Positions 26,177 to 35,249 of a stretch of 64,000 bases of DNA are shown in pieces. Both the position numbers and the translations under genes were made by a program. The notes beneath the pieces are model-generated. The model did no database searches. It saw nothing but the letters and a program-made list of their open reading frames with translations, and was not told where the DNA came from. Numbering within the stretch: position 1 is the stretch's first letter; every line of letters starts with the position of its first letter. Source of the DNA: Neoakkermansia glycaniphila (lineage in GTDB: Bacteria; Verrucomicrobiota; Verrucomicrobiia; Verrucomicrobiales; Akkermansiaceae); contig NZ_LIGX01000038.1 of NCBI RefSeq assembly GCF_001683795.1, forward strand, positions 62,001-126,000, read 5' to 3'.

Positions 26177-27028
26177 ATGAAAACAATTCGCAAGATGATG
26201 TGCGCGACTGCCTTGGCAGCCGTCTCCCTCAATGGCATGGCCCAGGATGCTCCCGCAGCCCCTGCCGCAGCTCCGGCTCCCGATAAGGAACAGAAAGCGG
26301 AAGCCCCCAAGCTGGACGATGAAACTGTCAAGCAGCGCGTGGGCTATTTCCTCGGCCACCGCATGGGGCAGCAGCTTGCGGAAATCCCGACGTTCAATCT
26401 GGACGATGTGGACGCGAACTCCCTTCTTCAGGGCATCAAGGATGGCCTGAACAACAAGGTGGACGACAAGATGAAGGAAGTCGAGCCCGCTCTCGACATT
26501 TTCCGCCAGCGCATGGACGAACGCTATGAAGCCAAGGCCGAGGCCAATCTCGAAGCCGGCAAGAAGTTCATGGAGGAAAATGCCAAGAAGCCCGGTGTGA
26601 AGACCCTTCCTTCCGGTGTTCAGTACATCGTGGTGAAGCCCGGCGGCGACGTCAAATACAATGTTGAGAAAGATGGGGACGATCCTACCTTCAAGCTCAT
26701 GTACGAAGGCCGCCTGATCGACGGCACCGTGTTCGACAAGTCGGAAAAGCCCGTCGAATTCAAGCTGCAATTGATCCCCGGCTTTACCGATGCGCTCAAG
26801 GCGATGCCTGTCGGTGCGAAGTGGAAGGTGTTCATCCCCTCCGAACTGGCCTACAAGGAAGCCGGTCCCGGTATCATCGGGCCGAATTCTACGCTGATCT
26901 TCGACATCGAATTGCTGGAAATCATTCCCGGCAACTCCCCCGCCACGCCTCCGGCCGGCGGCGGTCAGCTCACGCCTGAAATGCTGCAGCAGCTTCTCGA
27001 AGCCCAGCAGCAGGGTGCAGCGAAGTAA
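26177..27028 (+). CDS. Secreted FKBP-type peptidyl-prolyl isomerase
   Basis: 283 residues. A signal peptide (about residues 1-22, MKTIRKMM then ATALAAVSLNGMA) precedes an Ala/Pro/Glu linker. A Mip/FkpA-type helical dimerisation domain follows (QRVGYFLGHRMGQQLAEI, MEENAKKPGVKTLPSGVQY). The FKBP catalytic domain (about 165-255) contains LMYEGRLIDGTVFDKS, VEFKLQLIPGFTDALKAMPVGAKWKVFIPSELAY and the GPNSTLIFDIELLEI end. It would catalyse proline isomerisation during periplasmic folding. A Pro/Gly/Gln-rich tail follows. Confidence 0.92.
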   Translation: MKTIRKMMCATALAAVSLNGMAQDAPAAPAAAPAPDKEQKAEAPKLDDETVKQRVGYFLGHRMGQQLAEIPTFNLDDVDANSLLQGIKDGLNNKVDDKMKEVEPALDIFRQRMDERYEAKAEANLEAGKKFMEENAKKPGVKTLPSGVQYIVVKPGGDVKYNVEKDGDDPTFKLMYEGRLIDGTVFDKSEKPVEFKLQLIPGFTDALKAMPVGAKWKVFIPSELAYKEAGPGIIGPNSTLIFDIELLEIIPGNSPATPPAGGGQLTPEMLQQLLEAQQQGAAK

Positions 27029-27054
27029 GCTTCTCAGCCTTCCCGTTTTGTCAG

Positions 27055-27084
27055 TCCGCAGGGTTCGCCCTGCGGATTTTTTTT
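27055..27084 (+). terminator. Terminator of the FKBP gene
   Basis: 9-bp stem TCCGCAGGG / CCCTGCGGA (27055-27063 with 27068-27076), TTCG loop and eight T. Confidence 0.9.
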
Positions 27085-27200
27085 GTTGGTTTTTCCGGGT
27101 GTTGATTTCCCGCCGATCATGCGGAAGCCTCAACATTTTATTCAAGGTGCGTACTTTGGGATTGAGTCGCCGGGTTCATTTGTGTTATAGGTACTCCGCT

Positions 27201-28379
27201 ATGGATTTAGAGCAACGCGAAATCAACGTGGGGACAATCAGTCCCTATTTTGAACAATACTTTGGTCATAAGCCGACAGTGGTGGCCGCCTCTCCCGGAC
27301 GCGTGAACCTCATCGGGGAGCATACGGATTACAATAACGGGTTTGTCCTTCCGATGGCTCTTGAAAACAATTGCGTCGTTGCCGTCGCCCCGTCTCCTAC
27401 GGGCAAGCACCGCTGGTGCGGCTCTCTGGGCGATACCATTTATGAAATCCCCGTGGAAGAAGCTTCCGAAAAGGGTGAACCCTTCTGGTCCAACTATGTG
27501 CGCGGCGTGGTCGCTCTGCTCGGACGCCGCGGCATCGAAGTAGGCCCCGTCGATATGCTGATCGACAGCAATGTGCCGCGCGGCGGCGGCCTTTCCTCCA
27601 GCGCCGCCTTGGAAGTGGCCGTCTGTACGGCTCTCGCCGCCCAGTTCGACGCCGATATTTCCTCGAAGGACAAGGCTTTGATCGGCCAGGCCGTCGAACA
27701 CGAATTCGTCAACGTGCCCTGCGGGATCATGGATCAGTTCGTCTCCGCCCATGGCAAGAAGGGCCATGCCCTGATGCTCGACTGCGCCGATCTGGAATAC
27801 AAGCTCATTCCGATGGACGATCCTGAAGTTTCCGTGCTCGTGCTCGACAGCGCGGTGAAGCACTCTCTCGCGGACGGAGCCTACGGGCAGCGCCGCAAGC
27901 AGTGCGAAGAAGCCGCCCGTATTCTCAACGTGCCTTCCCTGCGCGAAGCCGACCTGCAGATGGTGGAAGCAGCCAAGGCCGAACTCGGCGATGTGCGCTA
28001 CCGCCGCGCCCGCCACGTGGTAGGTGAAAACAACCGCGTGCAGGCTTTTGCCGGAGCGATCGCCACGCGCAACTGGGATGCCGCCGGCGTCGCCATGCGC
28101 GGAAGCCATGCCTCCCTGCGCGACGATTATGAAGTTTCCTGCCCCGAGGTGGACACGCTCGTCTCCCTGTGCGACAGTATTCCCTCCGCCTCTTCCATCT
28201 ACGGCGCACGCATGACGGGCGGCGGCTTCGGCGGCTGCATCGTGGCTCTCGTGAAGACGAAGGATGTGGACAAGGTCGGCCAGGAACTGCTGGATGCCTA
28301 CCGTGCCGCCACCGGAATCGAGACGATTTATCTCGTGACCCGCGCAGGCGACGGTGCCCGGGTTCTCTCCAGAAAATAA
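27201..28379 (+). CDS. galK: Galactokinase
   Basis: 392 residues from ATG 27201; the longer frame overlaps the FKBP terminator. A GHMP kinase that phosphorylates alpha-D-galactose with ATP to galactose-1-phosphate (Leloir pathway). Motifs: galactokinase signature GRVNLIGEHTDYNNG near residue 35, the phosphate loop PRGGGLSSSAALEVA near 130, and the C-terminal GARMTGGGFGGCIVAL. All are intact. The next gene, an SSS symporter, starts 27 bp downstream and the GH110 gene follows, so this looks like a galactose-use unit. Confidence 0.95.
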   Translation: MDLEQREINVGTISPYFEQYFGHKPTVVAASPGRVNLIGEHTDYNNGFVLPMALENNCVVAVAPSPTGKHRWCGSLGDTIYEIPVEEASEKGEPFWSNYVRGVVALLGRRGIEVGPVDMLIDSNVPRGGGLSSSAALEVAVCTALAAQFDADISSKDKALIGQAVEHEFVNVPCGIMDQFVSAHGKKGHALMLDCADLEYKLIPMDDPEVSVLVLDSAVKHSLADGAYGQRRKQCEEAARILNVPSLREADLQMVEAAKAELGDVRYRRARHVVGENNRVQAFAGAIATRNWDAAGVAMRGSHASLRDDYEVSCPEVDTLVSLCDSIPSASSIYGARMTGGGFGGCIVALVKTKDVDKVGQELLDAYRAATGIETIYLVTRAGDGARVLSRK

Positions 28380-28406
28380 AACTTTTTTACTTATACCTGT
28401 GATCAT

Positions 28407-30719
28407 ATGAACAAGATCAAACTCGCATTGGGCCTCCTCTCCCTCGTCGGGATGGGCGCATGGGCTCAGGAAGCTGCACCCGCTCCGGTCGATCCGGCTC
28501 CGGTGCAGGCAGTAGCGGCCGAAACTGCGCCTGCGGCACCTGCCGCCGCTCCGGCTGCCGCACAGCCCGCACCTGCTGCGGCCGTTGTGGAACAGGCGGC
28601 AACCGCTGAAGCCAAGGCTGCTCCGGTTCCTGCCGTCGAAGCCAACAAGCAACCCATGATTTCCGTGTGGGAAGCCATCGTGTTCTGCGTCGTCGTCATC
28701 GGCGTCATTTTCCTCGGCATCTGGAAAAGCCGTGATGAAAAAGACAGCGAAGACACGGACAAGGGCGCGTCCGACTACTTCCTTGCAGGCCGTGGCCTGT
28801 CCTGGTGGCTCGTCGGCTTCTCCCTGATCGCCGCCAATATCTCGACGGAGCAGTTCGTCGGCATGTCGGGCAAGGCCGCCGACTGGCTCGGCATGGCCAT
28901 CGCCTCCTATGAATGGCTTGCGGCCATCACGCTCGTCGTCGTTGCCTTCTTCTTCCTGCCCAAGCTTTTGCGCGGCGGTGTGTACACCATTCCGGAATTC
29001 CTCGAATACCGCTACAATACGGGAGCCCGCGCCATCATGGCTCTGGCGACTCTCGTCATTCTCGTCGGCGTGCCGACGGCAGGTGTGATCTACTCCGGCG
29101 CGAAGGTGATTTCCGTCTTCTTCTTCAGCAGCGACATGGGTTCGTTTGAGCTCGGCCTTGCTGGCATCGCGTTCCCGTGGCCGATCCTGATCGGCTGTAT
29201 CATCATCGCCCTCTGCGGCACCATCTATGTGTTCGTGGGCGGCCTGAAGGCCTGTGCCTGGACCGACCTCATCTGGGGCGCGGGCCTCATCGTGGGCGGC
29301 GGTGTGGTGGCCTACCTCGCCATGCAGGCTCTCGGTTCCGCCGATCCGGCTCACTTGATCCATTCCGCTTCCGCCAATTCCGGTGCGACCGTCGATTCCC
29401 TCAAGGATGCCGATGCGTGGAGCCGCCTGATGCAGCTCAATGCGGGCGATGTGGTCGATGGGGTGAACAGCGCCGGCGGCAAGCTTCACATGGCCCGTCC
29501 CGAAAACGATCCGGATATTCCCTGGACGGCTCTTTGCATCGGCCTCTGGATCCCGAACTTCTTCTACTGGGGCCTGAACCAGTACATCATGCAGCGCACG
29601 CTGGCTTCCAAATCCCTTGCCGAAGGCCAGCTCGGCATCGTGTTCGCCGCTTTCCTGAAGCTGATCATTCCGTTCGTGGTGGTGATTCCCGGCATTCTCG
29701 CCTACAATCTGTACCGTGACGATCTCCGTGCGGAAGCCGTGGTGAAGAACGCCGTCGAAATGAAGAAGCTCGAGAATAGCGAGAAAAGGGCCGTGACCGT
29801 GATTCATGTGACGGACAGCTATCTCATGGAGAATTCCACGGAGGGTTGTGCTTTCGTGAAGAAGAACGCCGAGTTGATGAAGGCGTCTCCCGATGTCGTC
29901 AAGGAACTGGATACGGCCATTTCCGCCCTGCAGGCCGACGTGGCCGACGAGTCGACGACCATGGCACAGCGTTCCCAGCTCATCAAGCCGATCGTCAAGA
30001 TCAATGAAGAGTTCGTGAAGAAAGCCAAGAAGGACGACAAAACCTACGCCGTGACGGATAAGCTGGTCGGCTTCGACTACGATGCTTCCTTCCCGACGCT
30101 GCTCAAGAAGCTTCTGCCCGGTACGGGCTGGACGTGGTTCGTGCTGGCCGCCCTGTTCGGTGCGGTGGTGTCCTCGCTGGCTTCGATGCTGAACTCGGCA
30201 TCGACCATCCTCACGATGGATATTTACAACAAGCTCCGCAAGGATGCCTCGTCCCGTTCTCTGGTGCGTTTCGGCAAGTTCGGCGTGCTCATCTGCGCCC
30301 TGATCGCCTTCATGATCGCTCCGTTCCTCGGCAGTCCGTCGTTCAACGGCATCTTCAACTACATTCAGGAGTTCCAGGGCTACCTGAGCCCCGGTGCGCT
30401 GTGCGTGTTCCTCTTCGGCTTCTTTGTGCCGAAGTGCCCGCGCTGCTTCGGCTGGATGGGTATCGTGATCAATGCCGTGCTGTACGGTTCCCTGGCTCTG
30501 GCCTATCCCGATATGGCGTTCCTGAACCGCATGGCGGTCTGCTTCGGCGTGATCGTGGTGGTCGGCCTCATCTTCACCATCGTGAATGCAGCCCGTGGCG
30601 GCGAAGCCATCGTGCTGCCTGCCAAGAACGAAGTCAGCCTCGAATCGTCTTCGAAGGCCAAGGTCTTCGGCGTATTCGTGATTATCTGTACGCTTCTTCT
30701 TTACTGGAAGTTCTGGTAA
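28407..30719 (+). CDS. SSS-family sodium/sugar symporter with periplasmic Ala/Pro extension
   Basis: 770 residues. It begins with a signal-peptide-like segment (MNKIKLALGLLSLVGMGAWA) and about 65 residues of Ala/Pro/Val-rich linker before the first core helix near residue 85. The core has the sodium-solute symporter (SLC5/SGLT) layout: SDYFLAGRGLSWWLVGFSLIAANISTEQFVGMSG, TIPEFLEYRYN, CAWTDLIWGAGL and a W-x-P-N-FYWGLNQYIMQR segment typical of SGLT-type sugar carriers. Residues about 445-560 are an extra polar, helical insertion between helices. Placement between galK and an alpha-galactosidase suggests galactose (or galactoside) uptake driven by sodium. Confidence 0.88.
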   Translation: MNKIKLALGLLSLVGMGAWAQEAAPAPVDPAPVQAVAAETAPAAPAAAPAAAQPAPAAAVVEQAATAEAKAAPVPAVEANKQPMISVWEAIVFCVVVIGVIFLGIWKSRDEKDSEDTDKGASDYFLAGRGLSWWLVGFSLIAANISTEQFVGMSGKAADWLGMAIASYEWLAAITLVVVAFFFLPKLLRGGVYTIPEFLEYRYNTGARAIMALATLVILVGVPTAGVIYSGAKVISVFFFSSDMGSFELGLAGIAFPWPILIGCIIIALCGTIYVFVGGLKACAWTDLIWGAGLIVGGGVVAYLAMQALGSADPAHLIHSASANSGATVDSLKDADAWSRLMQLNAGDVVDGVNSAGGKLHMARPENDPDIPWTALCIGLWIPNFFYWGLNQYIMQRTLASKSLAEGQLGIVFAAFLKLIIPFVVVIPGILAYNLYRDDLRAEAVVKNAVEMKKLENSEKRAVTVIHVTDSYLMENSTEGCAFVKKNAELMKASPDVVKELDTAISALQADVADESTTMAQRSQLIKPIVKINEEFVKKAKKDDKTYAVTDKLVGFDYDASFPTLLKKLLPGTGWTWFVLAALFGAVVSSLASMLNSASTILTMDIYNKLRKDASSRSLVRFGKFGVLICALIAFMIAPFLGSPSFNGIFNYIQEFQGYLSPGALCVFLFGFFVPKCPRCFGWMGIVINAVLYGSLALAYPDMAFLNRMAVCFGVIVVVGLIFTIVNAARGGEAIVLPAKNEVSLESSSKAKVFGVFVIICTLLLYWKFW

Positions 30720-30744
30720 AGAACCGGATTTATCCGATCTTTGG

Positions 30745-30779
30745 AAAACCCCGTGGAGCAAGTCTCTGCGGGGTTTTTG
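30745..30779 (+). terminator. Terminator after the symporter gene
   Basis: Stem AAACCCCG / CGGGGTTT (30746-30753 with 30769-30776) followed by TTTTT, 26 nt after the symporter stop. It implies the GH110 gene has its own promoter or depends on readthrough. Confidence 0.8.
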
Positions 30780-30798
30780 CATGAAAGGGCGCAGAGGC

Positions 30799-33090
30799 AT
30801 GATCGGAAAGGTGAAAGAATGGAGGGCATGCACGCGTATTCATGGAATGCTTCGTACATGGTTTTTGAGTATGTGCGCCTGTGCCGGTACGGCAGCCGGC
30901 GCTGCGCTGCCGCCCGTTGTTTCGGATCAGGATCTCGTGATGACCCGCCAGACGTGGGGGGAGGCTCGCCGTGATGTTTCCGTCGAAGGCAAGCCGCTGA
31001 CCATCGGCGGCAAGGTGTACGCCTCCGGTATCGGCACGCATGCCATCAGTATGATCCCGGTGGATGTGCCTGCGGCAGCCGCCGTGCTGGAAGGCGCCTG
31101 CGGCATCGACGACGAGGCGAAAGGCGGTTCTGTTCAGTTCCGTGTGATGGACGGTTCGTCCGTGTTGTGGCAGTCCGCCGTGATGAAGAAGGGCATGCCT
31201 GCCGAGGCGTTCAAGGTGGCTTTGCCTGCAGGAGCCCGCAAGCTGTACCTGATGGCTCACTGGGTAGAGAACAGCGATAACGACCACGCCGACTGGGTCG
31301 ATCTTGCATGGAAGGAAGGTCAGCGTGCAGCCGGCGATGCCCCGGTGCGCATTTCTGCGGCCGATTTCGGCATCAAACCCGGCGAAGGGAAGGGCGCGGG
31401 CAAGGCTTTGCGCGCGGCCATCTCCGCCGCTCGCAAGGCGGGCGGTTCAAGGCCGGTGGTGATCGAGCTGCCGAAGGGCGAATACCATTTCGACCGTGAG
31501 GAGGCGCTGGAGATGAGTTTCCATGTGTCGAACCACGACCAGCCGGAGATTCACCCCGTCGGCGTGCCGATGGTGGATCTGCAGAATGTGACGTTGAAGG
31601 GGAACGGTTCCGTGTTCGTGTTTCATGGCCGGATGATGCCTTTTCTGGTGATGGACAGCAGCGGCGTGAAGGTGGAAGGCATCGGAATCGACTATGCGCG
31701 GCCCTTCTATTCGGAAGGCCGCATCGTGAAGAACGAGGGCGGCAGTACGGAGCTTTCTCTGGACAGGAAGCTGTTTCCATACGAAGTGAAGAACGGGAGG
31801 TTTGAAGCCATTTACGACGACGGCAGCAGGTCGGGCATTCAGACGGCCATGGCATTCCAGAAGGATACGCTGCATATCGCCCCCGATACGAGCGATATTT
31901 CATGGAATGGCCGCTGCGAACAGCTGGAGAACGGCAATGTGCGGATGGAGTGGGATACGCAGGCCCGCGGGTTGAAGCCGGGCGATACGCTGGTGCTCCG
32001 CAACTGGGGACGCCCTCACCCCGCGATGGTGATTTACCGTGCGAGCGATACCGTGCTGAACGATGTGCCCTTCCACTGCTCGCAGGGGATGGCTCTGCTG
32101 GCGCAGCGGTGCGAGAATGTGACCATCCACGGTGGCGGTTGCGTGATTCGCCCCGGTTCGGAGCGGGTGTACACGGCCAGTGCGGATGCGACGCATTTTT
32201 CCAATACGAAAGGCTTGATCAAGGTGGAGGGAGCCCTGTACGAAGGGATGATGGACGATGCGATCAATGTGCATTCGACTTGTTTGTCGATTAAGGAAAT
32301 CGTTTCCCCTAATACGATCAAATGCCGCTATATGCATTATCAGGCCGTCGGGTTCGAGGTGTTCCTGCCGGGTGAAAATCTCTGTTTCATCTCGGGGCGC
32401 ACGTTGGAGAACGGCAGCACGGCGAAGGTGAAATCCGTTCGCAAGCTCAATACGAACGAATTGCTGGTTACGCTGGAAGGAGATCTGCCTGCCGGAGTGA
32501 AGGCCGGAGATGCCGTGGAGAATGCGGATTATTATCCTTCCGTGGTTTTCAATGGCAATACCATCCGCAACAATCGCGCCCGGGGTTCCCTGTTCACCAC
32601 GCCGAAGAAGGTGGTCGTGGAGAATAATCTGTTCGACCATTCTTCCGGTTCCGCCATTCTTTTGGCCGGGGATGCGCAAGGCTGGTACGAGAGCGGCCGC
32701 TGCATGGATGTGGTGATCCGGAATAACAGGTTCCTGCATAATCTGACGTCGCGCTACCAGTTCACGGAAGGCATTATTGCCATTTATCCAGAAGTGAAGG
32801 ATTTGGCGAATCAGAAGGAATACTACCACCACAATGTGCTGATCGAGGGCAATGAGTTCGTGACGCAGAACGTGCCGCTGGTATTCGCCATTTCGACGAA
32901 GGATCTCGTTTTCCGGGACAATAAGGTGACGTACGACGATAAGTACCGCAGCTGGAACACGAAGCCTTTCATCCTCCGCCGCTGCGCGGATGTGCTGATC
33001 GAAGGCAATAAGGTGAACCGCCCCGCATGGACGATCGACAGCTGCAAGCTGGAGATGACTCCGGCTTCGGCGGTCACGGTCAAGCCGTAA
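30799..33090 (+). CDS. GH110 alpha-1,3-galactosidase with N-terminal NPCBM-like domain
   Basis: About 763 residues; the start is uncertain (30781, 30799 or 30847). 30799 has AGAGG close upstream, while 30847 gives the shortest signal peptide (MLRTWFLSMCACAGTAAGA). Residues about 45-175 resemble an NPCBM/NEW2 carbohydrate-binding domain (GKVYASGIGTHA, GSVQFRVMDGS). The rest is a right-handed parallel beta-helix with GH110 features: NHDQPEIHPVGVPMVDLQN, FHGRMMPF, THFSNTKGLIKVE, and YEGMMDDAINVHST containing the conserved DD. GH110 enzymes remove terminal alpha-1,3-linked galactose, including blood group B antigen, from mucin glycans. Export and the neighbouring transporter and kinase fit this role. 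Confidence 0.87.
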   Translation: MIGKVKEWRACTRIHGMLRTWFLSMCACAGTAAGAALPPVVSDQDLVMTRQTWGEARRDVSVEGKPLTIGGKVYASGIGTHAISMIPVDVPAAAAVLEGACGIDDEAKGGSVQFRVMDGSSVLWQSAVMKKGMPAEAFKVALPAGARKLYLMAHWVENSDNDHADWVDLAWKEGQRAAGDAPVRISAADFGIKPGEGKGAGKALRAAISAARKAGGSRPVVIELPKGEYHFDREEALEMSFHVSNHDQPEIHPVGVPMVDLQNVTLKGNGSVFVFHGRMMPFLVMDSSGVKVEGIGIDYARPFYSEGRIVKNEGGSTELSLDRKLFPYEVKNGRFEAIYDDGSRSGIQTAMAFQKDTLHIAPDTSDISWNGRCEQLENGNVRMEWDTQARGLKPGDTLVLRNWGRPHPAMVIYRASDTVLNDVPFHCSQGMALLAQRCENVTIHGGGCVIRPGSERVYTASADATHFSNTKGLIKVEGALYEGMMDDAINVHSTCLSIKEIVSPNTIKCRYMHYQAVGFEVFLPGENLCFISGRTLENGSTAKVKSVRKLNTNELLVTLEGDLPAGVKAGDAVENADYYPSVVFNGNTIRNNRARGSLFTTPKKVVVENNLFDHSSGSAILLAGDAQGWYESGRCMDVVIRNNRFLHNLTSRYQFTEGIIAIYPEVKDLANQKEYYHHNVLIEGNEFVTQNVPLVFAISTKDLVFRDNKVTYDDKYRSWNTKPFILRRCADVLIEGNKVNRPAWTIDSCKLEMTPASAVTVKP

Positions 33091-33174
33091 AACAAATGCA
33101 GCTCCTCCGCCTGCAAAAGATGACGGCAGAGGAGCTTGCCAGTATTCCCGTGTCCTGTTATTCTCGCGCCAGCA

Positions 33175-34029
33175 ATGATTGCGGATATATTGACGACGTT
33201 CGAAAACCTGCCAGACGGGTTTTATACGGCAGCGGGCCTCCTGATTCTCGGCCTGATTTTGATTGAAGGACTTTTGTCCGTGGATAATGCGCTGGGGATT
33301 GCCGCCATGGCGGCGCACCTGCCCAAGCACCAGCAGAAGCCGGCGCTTCGCTGGGGGATCATCGGCGCCTATCTGTTCCGCGGTATCGCTCTGGCGACTG
33401 CGGCATGGCTCATGCACAATATGTGGGTGAAGTGGTTCGGGGCTGCGTATCTGATCTATCTGGCCTGCGAGCACCTGATGCTGCATCCGAAGGAGGAATC
33501 GCACGATGAGAGCGGGCAGGTGGCGAAGCTCGCGGGCAAGAGCTTCATTGCCACGATTTGCAGTATTGAGCTGATGGATCTTTCCCTTTCAATCGATAAC
33601 GTGGTGGCGGCGGTCGCCATGGTGAACGGCGAGAAGCGCATTCCTGCGGAATTGCATATCTGGGTTGTCTGCCTTGGCGTGTTCATCGGCATTATCGCGC
33701 TTCGCGTCGTGGCGGGCTGGTGCATCGGCATTTTGGAGAAGCATCCGATCCTGAAGTATACGGCTTTCCTGCTGGTCGGCTTCGTCGGCATGGCGTTGAT
33801 TACGGAGATGTCTCTGGCGCAGTTCGGCATCGAATGGCATCTCGGCATTCCGCTCAAGTTCGCCTGTATCATGGCTATCGTCGTGTCGAGCCTGTGGTAT
33901 GAGCAGTCTCCCGCACTATACCGCGCCCTGCATCCGGTCGTTCACGTTTTCCGGGCCGTTTGTTCCGGCGTGACAATTGCGGTCGAATCCGTTATCATGC
34001 CTTGGAGATTTTTCAAAAAAACCAAATAA
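33175..34029 (+). CDS. TerC-family integral membrane protein
   Basis: 284 residues from ATG 33175 (MIADILTTFENLPDG). Seven to nine hydrophobic helices are visible. The two TerC Asp-Asn motifs are present: GLLSVDNALGIAAMA near residue 33 and MDLSLSIDNVVAAVAMV near 135. TerC proteins are linked to tellurite resistance and, more recently, to metal (Mn) export that protects secreted enzymes. The substrate here is not shown. The mrp gene follows after 9 bp, so the pair is likely co-transcribed. Confidence 0.88.
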   Translation: MIADILTTFENLPDGFYTAAGLLILGLILIEGLLSVDNALGIAAMAAHLPKHQQKPALRWGIIGAYLFRGIALATAAWLMHNMWVKWFGAAYLIYLACEHLMLHPKEESHDESGQVAKLAGKSFIATICSIELMDLSLSIDNVVAAVAMVNGEKRIPAELHIWVVCLGVFIGIIALRVVAGWCIGILEKHPILKYTAFLLVGFVGMALITEMSLAQFGIEWHLGIPLKFACIMAIVVSSLWYEQSPALYRALHPVVHVFRAVCSGVTIAVESVIMPWRFFKKTK

Positions 34030-34038
34030 GGACGATTT

Positions 34039-35109
34039 ATGAGCGAGCAGCCCCCATTGACACCGGAACTGATCCGCGCCGCGTTGACGACTGTCAAATA
34101 TCCCGGCTTCAGCAGGGATATCGTGGCCTTCGGACTGGTCAAGAATATTGCCGTGACTCCCGATAATGAAGTGACGGTCGATCTCGTGATCGAGAGCAAG
34201 AATGCGGATATTCCGCGCTACATCTACGAAGGCGTGCAGGGTGTGATGAAGCACTTGCCCGGTGTGAAGCATGCGGATATCCGCATCGAGCACAAGGCTC
34301 CGGAAGTGAAGCAGGCGACCAATGACGACCCGGCGAGCTGGAAGGCGGCCGTGCCCGGCGTGAAGCATGTGATCGCCGTGGCCTCCGGCAAGGGCGGCGT
34401 GGGCAAGTCCACGGTGTCTGCCAATCTCGCCGTCGCGCTGTCGAAGCTCGGTTACAGGGTCGGCCTGCTTGACCTCGATATCTACGGCCCCTCCATGGCC
34501 CTGATGTTCGGCACCAAGGAGCGTCCCGGCGCAAACGATAATGATGAGTTCCTTCCGATCGAGGCTCATGGCATCAAGCTTCTTTCCCTTGGCCTGATGA
34601 TCGAAGAGGATTCCCCCGTGGCCGTGCGAGGCCCGCTGGCGACCCGCTATGTGCAGCAGTTCCTCCGCAATGTGGAGTGGGGCGGCCTCGATTTCCTGAT
34701 TCTCGATCTTCCTCCGGGTACGGGCGATATTCAGCTCACTATCGTGCAGACGGTGGAGCTGGCCGGCGCCGTGATCGTGACGACTCCGCAGGAAGTGGCG
34801 CTGATCGATGCCCGCAAGGCGATCGGCCTGTTCAAGAAGGTGGAAACGCCCATTCTCGGCGTGGTCGAGAATATGAGCTATTTCCTGTGTCCGTCCGATG
34901 GCAAGAAGTATTTCATCTTCGGCGAAGGCGGCGGCAGGAAGGAAGCGGATAAGCTGGGAGTGCCGCTGCTGGGGCAGATTCCCCTTGATGTGGATACGCG
35001 CACCTGCGGTGATGAAGGCCATCCGGTCGCGCTGGAAGATCCTGCCGCGAATCCCGTGTCCGCCGCTTTCCGCGAAGTGGCCGAAGCCTGCGCGAAGACG
35101 GTGCAATAA
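34039..35109 (+). CDS. apbC: Mrp/ApbC-type P-loop ATPase, iron-sulfur cluster carrier
   Basis: 356 residues. The N-terminal 90 residues are a MIP18/DUF59 domain (LIRAALTTVKYPGFSRDIVAFGLV). The P-loop domain has ASGKGGVGKSTVSANLA (deviant Walker A, near residues 118-132), LDLDIYGPSMALMFG, ILDLPPGTGDIQLTIVQ and ENMSYFLCP. These proteins carry [4Fe-4S] clusters to target enzymes. The usual dimer-interface C-P-x-C motif is CPSD here, with the second Cys replaced by Asp, which may weaken cluster binding. A terminator with a UUCG loop follows. Confidence 0.88.
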   Translation: MSEQPPLTPELIRAALTTVKYPGFSRDIVAFGLVKNIAVTPDNEVTVDLVIESKNADIPRYIYEGVQGVMKHLPGVKHADIRIEHKAPEVKQATNDDPASWKAAVPGVKHVIAVASGKGGVGKSTVSANLAVALSKLGYRVGLLDLDIYGPSMALMFGTKERPGANDNDEFLPIEAHGIKLLSLGLMIEEDSPVAVRGPLATRYVQQFLRNVEWGGLDFLILDLPPGTGDIQLTIVQTVELAGAVIVTTPQEVALIDARKAIGLFKKVETPILGVVENMSYFLCPSDGKKYFIFGEGGGRKEADKLGVPLLGQIPLDVDTRTCGDEGHPVALEDPAANPVSAAFREVAEACAKTVQ

Positions 35110-35132
35110 ACGAAGTACCGGATTTTTTTGAC

Positions 35133-35162
35133 AGGGCGCATCTTCGGATGCGCCCTTTTTTC
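35133..35162 (+). terminator. Terminator after the mrp gene
   Basis: 10-bp stem AGGGCGCATC / GATGCGCCCT (35133-35142 with 35147-35156), TTCG tetraloop and six T. Confidence 0.92.
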
Positions 35163-35249
35163 GAGGGTTCGGCGACGTGCCGGAGGCGGGTGGAGCCGGG
35201 GGAGGAGCTTTCGGCTTGAGTAGCCGTTTTTTTGTGGTATGGTATTCGG

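Noticed and set aside
30724..30737. CGGATTTATCCG near the symporter terminator as another inverton repeat
   Set aside because: The arms are 5 bp with a 2-nt centre, unlike the 6-nt arms and 3-nt core of the family. No partner lies within about 200 bp and no promoter elements are in place.
27207..30833. Long antisense frame of about 1208 codons
   Set aside because: It runs opposite galK and the symporter, which have clear family motifs. Its composition (His, Gly, Val and Glu rich) is typical of the shadow frame of C- and G-rich codons.
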